Of a stretch of DNA of 9,690 nucleotides, positions 5,546-9,690 are shown piece by piece. The stretch lies in contig NQOP01000002.1 in assembly GCA_003585845.1 (NCBI GenBank), forward strand, positions 47,533-57,222, in the 5' to 3' direction. The translations under genes and the position numbers were made by a program. Position 1 is the first letter of the stretch, and every line of letters begins with the position of its first letter. The notes under the pieces are model-generated. The model saw only the letters and a list, made by a program, of their open reading frames with translations, did not search any database and had not been told where the DNA came from. This stretch comes from Bifidobacteriaceae bacterium NR021. Its GTDB lineage: Bacteria > Actinomycetota > Actinomycetes > Actinomycetales > Bifidobacteriaceae.

Positions 5546-7324
5546 GTGACACAACTCAGTAGATTCAAGTTGGCAGCACTGGCATCTGCAGCCATGCCCG
5601 AAGTACAGTTTGCAGGAACGCGCCAAAGTGAGCAAGTTAATGCCACTGATACCGCGGCTGGAATTTCTCACGCCGTTGTGCAAGATATTTCCGGTAAACT
5701 TTACGACGTTTTTATCAGTGCGGATAGTAAAGGTCGCAAGCGTTTGCGTGACCGAGCTCGTGCAGCATGGACTCTTGAGCACAGTAAAGATTTGGCAGCT
5801 TTGGGATTCGCCTACGACACTATGCTCACGTTTATGCCAGGAAAACGCGAAGATGCAAATAATAACGCTGGAAATGTTGCAAATAATGTAACCGCTGAAA
5901 ATTCTACAGTTGCTGGCACTCAGCAATATGCACAACAGCAATCTACGCAACAGCAATCTGCACGGATGTCAAGCATTATTGCCAACGACAACGATGAAGA
6001 CACTGTGCTTATTTGCGAGCATCTTGAAGGTAGCGCTCGCGACTTGCGTCTTCTTACTACCGACGATTGCGCAAATGTTGGAACTGCAATCGGCGCCATT
6101 CATCGTTTGCGCCCTACTTTCGTAACGCGCGGAAAATACCCTGCTTTTACTACTGGTCAAATTCGCGCACAGTTAACAGGTTGGATTAAAAGACTTCGTC
6201 AAGCCGGTCATATTCCAACCGAAATTACTGACAGTTGGTCAAGAGTGTTGGAAACTGAAGGATTGTGGTCATTTGAAACTTGCCCAGTACACGGCGGTTT
6301 TATGGATGGCGACATCTTGTTTACCGGCTCAACGATTACTGCTGTAACAAATTGGCAAAGAATGCAAATTAACGATCCTGCGCGCGACTTGGCTTGGATT
6401 TTTGCAAAACTTAACGAGCAGCGCCGAAACGCAGTGCTTTCTGCATACGGTAGAATTATGGGTTCTCGTTTAGATAGTTTGATTATGCTCCGCGCAAACT
6501 TGTGGCTGCAAATGGAACAAGTTGGCGATTTTGTTCAAGCTTTGCAACGAGCAGATAACACCAGCATTATGCGTTTTAAGGCTCAAGTTGAGCGTTTAGC
6601 GCACGAGCTTAGTCGTATTAGCAATGCACAAGCTGCTAAAACTGGTCGTGCTGCAGGAAATCCTGCCTCGACTATTACAGTCGGAACGCTTCTTGAAAAT
6701 GACAATACTCAAAGTCGCCAAATTTCTAAGAATAATTCTGCTGAAAACCAACCAAACGCTGAAAATAGCGACGAAACTAATGAGCGAGACATTGCTGCAG
6801 AAGGAAATACTGAATTAAATAACGCTCAAGACGAAACTTACGATAGCAACAAAACTATAAGCGACGATACTCATGAGCGCAAAGTTCAGTATGCTGGCAC
6901 AAACGCAGCTAACGCTGAGGAAGCTGAAAAAGCAGCACAACTCGCTGACGACACAGCAACTCAAGTAATTACTCATGTAGAAACTCAAACAGCACACGAA
7001 ACCGCAGAAACTATTGTGCAAACTGCAATGAGTAAATCTGCTGATAGCGATGCTAATGATGAGCCTGAAAACGTTGGTGACGCTGGTGGCGATGAGGAGG
7101 CTAAGGACGCCAAGAACAACAATGACTCTGAGGTTAAGGATGAAGTTATAGCTGAGCGTGACAGTAAGGTCGATAGTGCAAACGAGACTTCTTCTGACTC
7201 AAAACTTTCTGAAGATGAAGAAAAAAATATGCAAGACTATGACGATAAACCAGAAACCGTAATCATCCCTCTGCTAGAGCGTGAAGAACGAGCGATGCGC
7301 GACGCACAAGCAGACTTAGACTAA
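5546..7324 (+). CDS. Phosphotransferase-fold (APH-like) protein with degenerate active site and long acidic tail
   Basis: A 592-residue protein from the GTG at 5546. The opening TQLSRFKLAALASAAMPEVQ fits the start I recall for actinobacterial phosphotransferase-family proteins near uvrD2 (SPLALAALATAAVPG-like). The fold shows in TVLICEHLEG, VGTAIGAIHRLRP and the C-lobe VHGGFMDGDILF (248-259) and TNWQRMQINDPARDLAWIF. The kinase motifs look broken: HGDxxxxN is here HGG at 249-251 with Asp256 at the Asn position, and the metal-binding Asp before Trp is Asn269. No clear ATP-binding Lys is seen in the N lobe. A Q/N-rich insert (about 100-145) interrupts the N lobe. From about 370 to 565 the chain is acidic and disordered, ending in ETVIIPLLEREERAMRDAQ. 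I infer a pseudokinase or binding protein. An ATG at 5594 is possible but would cut the conserved opening. Confidence 0.72.
   Translation: MTQLSRFKLAALASAAMPEVQFAGTRQSEQVNATDTAAGISHAVVQDISGKLYDVFISADSKGRKRLRDRARAAWTLEHSKDLAALGFAYDTMLTFMPGKREDANNNAGNVANNVTAENSTVAGTQQYAQQQSTQQQSARMSSIIANDNDEDTVLICEHLEGSARDLRLLTTDDCANVGTAIGAIHRLRPTFVTRGKYPAFTTGQIRAQLTGWIKRLRQAGHIPTEITDSWSRVLETEGLWSFETCPVHGGFMDGDILFTGSTITAVTNWQRMQINDPARDLAWIFAKLNEQRRNAVLSAYGRIMGSRLDSLIMLRANLWLQMEQVGDFVQALQRADNTSIMRFKAQVERLAHELSRISNAQAAKTGRAAGNPASTITVGTLLENDNTQSRQISKNNSAENQPNAENSDETNERDIAAEGNTELNNAQDETYDSNKTISDDTHERKVQYAGTNAANAEEAEKAAQLADDTATQVITHVETQTAHETAETIVQTAMSKSADSDANDEPENVGDAGGDEEAKDAKNNNDSEVKDEVIAERDSKVDSANETSSDSKLSEDEEKNMQDYDDKPETVIIPLLEREERAMRDAQADLD
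5933..5959 (+). repeat. Two CAACAGCAATCT units in the Q-rich insert
   Basis: Identical 12-mers at 5933-5944 and 5948-5959, with a 15-base period, encode QQQST and QQQSA in the low-complexity insert of the phosphotransferase-like protein. Confidence 0.75.
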
Positions 7325-7383
7325 GATAAATAAAATACTAAATACTAATTAAAACGATAAATAGCGTAAAAAATAAAGCAAAA

Positions 7384-7388
7384 AGGAG
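7384..7388 (+). promoter_or_regulatory. Ribosome binding site of the DUF3107 gene
   Basis: AGGAG lies 5 bases before the ATG at 7394. An out-of-frame ATG at 7390 is too close to this site to be used. The 60 bases upstream are very AT-rich and may hold a promoter, but no clear pair of boxes is seen. Confidence 0.75.
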
Positions 7389-7393
7389 CATGT

Positions 7394-7612
7394 ATGCGAG
7401 TTGTTTTAGGAGTAAAAAACGTTTCTGATTCCATCGATTTTGAAACCAACCAAAGCGCAGAAGAAGTGCGCAAAGTGATTAACGATTCCAAGGATATGCT
7501 TGAGTTTACGGACGTAAATGGGCGCACTATTATGGTCTCAGCTTCGTCATTGTCTTACGCGCTCATCGGCGATACGCCAAAGCATTCTGTAGGTTTCGGA
7601 GCCCTCAACTAA
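7394..7612 (+). CDS. DUF3107 family small protein
   Basis: A 72-residue soluble protein beginning MRVVLGVKNVSDSIDFETNQ. It matches the small actinobacterial family DUF3107 (mycobacterial example Rv3208A, from memory) in length and pattern: an opening beta strand (VVLGVKN), a short helix (SAEEVRKVINDS), the strand pair LEFTDVNGRTIMVSASSLSYALIG, and the ending VGFG. Its function is unknown. It has no signal peptide, membrane segment or cysteine. It lies 69 bases downstream of the phosphotransferase-like gene on the same strand and could be co-transcribed, although it has its own strong ribosome binding site. It is convergent with the PHP gene. Confidence 0.85.
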   Translation: MRVVLGVKNVSDSIDFETNQSAEEVRKVINDSKDMLEFTDVNGRTIMVSASSLSYALIGDTPKHSVGFGALN

Positions 7613-7741
7613 AATAGCGAACTCTATCCAAACCTTCTGAAGCTTTGCAGCATTGCTCTGCTGACGCTGATTCCTGTTGATTAGCGAACACTAGCTTTTG
7701 CGCTGCTGCACACACCACGCCAGAAACTTTACAGCAACATT
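7613..7741. other. Convergent intergenic region without a clear terminator
   Basis: These 129 bases separate the DUF3107 and PHP stop codons. I see a weak hairpin CAGC/GCTG near 7650-7673 and two TAGCGAAC copies (7615-7622 and 7682-7689), but no stem followed by a T tract on either strand. There is no open frame of note. Confidence 0.5.
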
Positions 7742-8662
7742 TTAAAGCTTATAGCCGCGCAAGAGTATTTCCGATACTACTTCGCGGCTTGTTGTTTCTT
7801 CGCCCAAACGATTTGGCTTACCATAGCCATGCCAATCTGAGCCGCCCGTCACAAGCAAATCGCACTTACTCGCTAAAGAAAGCAGTCTTTCACGCTGTGC
7901 TTTAGAATTTCCGCGATGATACACTTCTAAACCGTCAAGACCAGCTTTAGCAAACGATATAATTTGATTGTCCGAAAGAAGCACGCGGTTACGCGTAGGA
8001 TCAGCAGGATGCGCAATAACAACAACTCCCCCAGCATCTTTAACAGCCTCAATAACTTCACGAACATTTGGAGAAGGAGTTGGTATATAGTACGGGCTGC
8101 ACGGAGAGATAGGCCCAGCAAAAGCTTCAGAACGCGTTTTATACACGCCAGCTTTTACTAAAGCATCAGCGATATGCGGCCGCCCGATTGTAGTTAAGTC
8201 ACCAAGCTTAGCTTGAGCTAAAACATCATCCCAAGTAATTGGAAAATCGCGCGACATACGTTCAACCATACGCTTTGTGCGATCAAAACGACGCTTCCTA
8301 GTAAGCTCAAACATACTCACAATCATGCTATTTTGCGGATTGTACTGGTATGCGAGCATGTGCACAAACACGCTTGAGTCTTGCGCAGTAATCTCCGAAC
8401 CAAATAATACTGGCATATTCGAAGCTTTAGCAGCCTCTTGAAAATCATGCCATCCTGCAGTTGTGTCGTGGTCAGTAATAGCAGCACCTTGCAAACCAAC
8501 GATTTTAGCTTGCGTAATTAAATCTTCTGGAGTTGCAGTGCCGTCTGAATAAACAGTATGACAGTGCAAATCCCAGCGTTCGCGCGCAAAATTCATCATG
8601 CTGGAGTTACTATCGCTAGCATGATTTGATGCGTCACGTTGGTTGTTGCTTATTGCGGTCAT
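7742..8662 (-). CDS. PHP-domain phosphoesterase (YciV/TrpH-like, RNase AM family)
   Basis: A 306-residue protein. The PHP metal-binding motifs are all present in order: HCHTVYSDG (33-41), ITDHDT (62-67), GSEIT near 90, VHMLAY with a conserved His, VVIAHPAD and GGSDWHG near the C terminus. The helical insert between strands (FDRTKRMVERM, GRPHIADALVKAG, YIPTPSPNVREVIEAVKDAGG) is typical of the YciV/RNase AM branch, which removes nucleotides from RNA 5' ends and also hydrolyses 3',5'-bisphosphate or cyclic nucleotides in some relatives. Exact substrate cannot be read from sequence. It should be a soluble cytoplasmic enzyme using two or three metal ions. The start at 8662 lacks a Shine-Dalgarno sequence. 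The first 21 residues are low-complexity (S, N, D, A), so Met22 or Met23 are possible starts. It diverges from the VKOR gene. Confidence 0.9.
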   Translation of the reverse strand: MTAISNNQRDASNHASDSNSSMMNFARERWDLHCHTVYSDGTATPEDLITQAKIVGLQGAAITDHDTTAGWHDFQEAAKASNMPVLFGSEITAQDSSVFVHMLAYQYNPQNSMIVSMFELTRKRRFDRTKRMVERMSRDFPITWDDVLAQAKLGDLTTIGRPHIADALVKAGVYKTRSEAFAGPISPCSPYYIPTPSPNVREVIEAVKDAGGVVVIAHPADPTRNRVLLSDNQIISFAKAGLDGLEVYHRGNSKAQRERLLSLASKCDLLVTGGSDWHGYGKPNRLGEETTSREVVSEILLRGYKL

Positions 8663-8717
8663 GTAATCATCGTAAACTGTGCCATGTAACGAGAAATGAA
8701 TATGCGCACATAATTAT

Positions 8718-8746
8718 TTGCTATTATTTGTTATTATTCACATTAT
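8718..8746 (+). promoter_or_regulatory. Possible promoter of the VKOR-family gene
   Basis: TTGCTA (8718-8723) and CATTAT (8741-8746) are 17 bases apart in a very AT-rich stretch, giving a transcript start near 8753 and a leader of about 22 bases. The surrounding sequence is an imperfect run of TTATT units, so chance matches are likely. Confidence 0.35.
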
Positions 8747-8764
8747 TCGCAATTAGTAACTTTT

Positions 8765-8769
8765 AGGAG
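8765..8769 (+). promoter_or_regulatory. Ribosome binding site of the VKOR-family gene
   Basis: AGGAG lies 5 bases before the ATG at 8775 and fixes the start codon. Confidence 0.75.
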
Positions 8770-8774
8770 CAGCA

Positions 8775-9425
8775 ATGGAGCAAACTGACGCCGCTAAAGA
8801 AGACTATGAAACAACACTTAGCGGATGGAGGCACTCTGCAGCATGGACGTATGGCGTTATGCTATTTTTCTCTGCAGTAGCACTCGTAACTTCGCTTATA
8901 CTTTCTGCTGAAACTCTTGCTTTAGCGCGCAAACCTAATAAGCTGCTCAGTTGCGACTTCAATACCGTAGTATCCTGCTCTAGAGTTGCGCAAACTTGGC
9001 AGGCAGAAATTGTGAAATTTGGCGAATTAAGCTTCCCAAACGCATTCTTTGGAATTGCTGCAGAAAGCGTATTCGTAACGCTCGCAGTTATTGGAATGAT
9101 TCGCGTACGCGTACCGCGATGGTTTGCAATTTGCACTTGGCTTGGCGGATTATGCGCGCTTGCCTACGCTTACTGGCTGTTTTCGCAATCTATGTTCGTA
9201 ATTCACGCGTTGTGCCCGTGGTGCATTGTGCTTATGTTCTCCACAACAATGCAATTTATATCGTTGACCCACGCAAGCGTAAGTTCGCAAAAGTTGCTTG
9301 TTAAGCGTTTTATCTTGGTTGAAAGCTACTACCGTTTGCGATACGACTTGCTAATAGACGTGCTTTGGATTGCGGTATTAGTTACGCTTATTTTAAGCCA
9401 GTATGCGAAAGTTATTTTTGGGTAA
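8775..9425 (+). CDS. Vitamin K epoxide reductase (VKOR) family membrane oxidoreductase
   Basis: A 216-residue integral membrane protein that likely re-oxidises an extracytoplasmic DsbA-like thiol oxidase by passing electrons to quinone. About five membrane segments are visible (near 25-47, 88-108, 116-137, 140-163 and 192-213). The four active cysteines are present: the loop pair Cys60 and Cys68 (SCDFNTVVSCSRV) and the CPWC redox centre Cys147-Cys150 in the fourth segment. The conserved FPNAFFGI patch (87-94) before the second segment also matches the family. There is no fused thioredoxin domain and no DsbA-like partner in this window. In actinobacteria this system replaces DsbB for disulfide formation in exported proteins. 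Its own ribosome binding site and divergent neighbour suggest it starts its own transcript. Family assignment is firm; the physiological quinone is not known. Confidence 0.92.
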   Translation: MEQTDAAKEDYETTLSGWRHSAAWTYGVMLFFSAVALVTSLILSAETLALARKPNKLLSCDFNTVVSCSRVAQTWQAEIVKFGELSFPNAFFGIAAESVFVTLAVIGMIRVRVPRWFAICTWLGGLCALAYAYWLFSQSMFVIHALCPWCIVLMFSTTMQFISLTHASVSSQKLLVKRFILVESYYRLRYDLLIDVLWIAVLVTLILSQYAKVIFG

Positions 9426-9469
9426 ACTAGTCACTAATTTATAGGTTATATTACATTTTGTTTAACGTG

Positions 9470-9611
9470 GCGCGAGTTTTGGGGGTTTTCTCTCCTCGCG
9501 CGTCCCGTCCTTCGTGCGCTCTGGCTGCTAAAAGAGTTCAGTGTGTTCGCCTTTCTTTAAAGAATGTAGCTTCTCAGTCCTCTTTTAGCGCTCGTAGAGA
9601 AATCCCCCAAA
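9470..9611 (+). ncRNA. Candidate structured RNA or small inverted-repeat element
   Basis: These bases, after the VKOR stop, hold a strong nested inverted repeat. The outer arms, 9478-9493 and 9596-9611, pair at 15 of 16 positions (TTTGGGGG then TTTCTCT). The inner arms, GCTAAAAGAG at 9527-9536 and CTCTTTTAGC at 9580-9589, pair perfectly over 10 bp around a 43-base loop that contains the palindrome TTCTTTAAAGAA (9553-9564). A competing hairpin, GCGCGAG/CTCGCGC (9470-9476 with 9495-9501), would trap the left outer arm in its loop, so the RNA could switch between two folds. A terminator-like hairpin follows. I do not recognise tmRNA, RNase P, SRP RNA or a known riboswitch. An RNA polymerase-binding 6S-like RNA, an attenuating leader of a gene beyond the window, or a small element with terminal inverted repeats are all possible. 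Confidence 0.45.
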
Positions 9612-9666
9612 CTCTGCGTGCTAACCATTAATAACCTCGTTTTATCGCAGAGATTTTTCGATTTTT
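9612..9666 (+). terminator. Terminator-like hairpin with T tract after the structured region
   Basis: CTCTGCG (9612-9618) and CGCAGAG (9646-9652) form a perfect 7-bp stem around a 27-base loop, followed by ATTTTTCGATTTTT. The stem begins immediately after the outer arm of the inverted repeat ends, as if both belong to one transcript of roughly 190-200 bases. The long loop makes it weaker than a classic terminator. Confidence 0.5.
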
Positions 9667-9690
9667 CTTCTTCGCTTGGCGAATCAGCAG

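Noticed and set aside
9478..9611. tmRNA, RNase P RNA, SRP RNA or TPP riboswitch
   Set aside because: Their hallmark motifs (tRNA-like ends with a tag frame, GAGGAAAGTCC, GGAAG loop of SRP RNA, paired CTGAGA and ACCTGAT) are not found together on either strand.
9628..9690. Minus-strand frame ending LLIRQAKKKNRKISAIKRGY, possibly the C terminus of a gene beyond the right edge
   Set aside because: Only 20 codons are visible, no family is recognisable, and it overlaps the terminator-like hairpin on the other strand. It cannot be excluded, and if real it would argue against that terminator.

Overview
The window looks like chromosomal DNA of a low-G+C member of the Bifidobacteriaceae (Actinomycetota), most like Gardnerella. 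This rests on three things: the actinobacterial families present (UvrD2-type helicase, zincin_2/DUF2342-type putative metalloprotease, DUF3107, secreted Lon-like protease, DivIVA-repeat protein), their order, and AT-leaning codon use. No database search was possible. It reads as a conserved housekeeping block, with no transposase, phage gene or CRISPR array.

Layout. Bases 1-673 (-) hold the N-terminal part of a DivIVA-repeat protein that runs off the left edge. A tRNA-Val(UAC) lies at 792-865 (+), followed by a T-rich low-complexity stretch. At 933-1820 (-) is a membrane-anchored Lon-like (S16) protease that seems to lack the usual PDZ domain. Divergent from it, at 1959-3719 (+), is a DUF2342-type protein with a long acidic repetitive tail. 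At 3879-5438 (-) is a short UvrD2-like helicase with a strong terminator. Divergent from that, at 5546-7324 (+), is a phosphotransferase-fold protein whose catalytic residues look lost and which also carries a long acidic tail; a small DUF3107 protein follows at 7394-7612 (+). At 7742-8662 (-) is a PHP-domain phosphoesterase. At 8775-9425 (+) is a VKOR-family membrane oxidoreductase. The last 265 bases hold no convincing gene but contain a large inverted repeat, a second perfect hairpin and a terminator-like hairpin with a T tract, and may encode a structured RNA.

How the genes may relate. From memory, the S16 protease, DUF2342 protein, UvrD2 and DUF3107 also lie near each other in mycobacteria and streptomycetes, so this is an ancestral actinobacterial neighbourhood and not an acquired island. 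The products cover envelope quality control (S16 protease, VKOR), DNA repair (UvrD2), nucleotide or RNA turnover (PHP) and polar growth (DivIVA-like). The most unusual points are the degenerate kinase active site, the PDZ-less S16 protease, the two parallel acidic tails and the structured right end.
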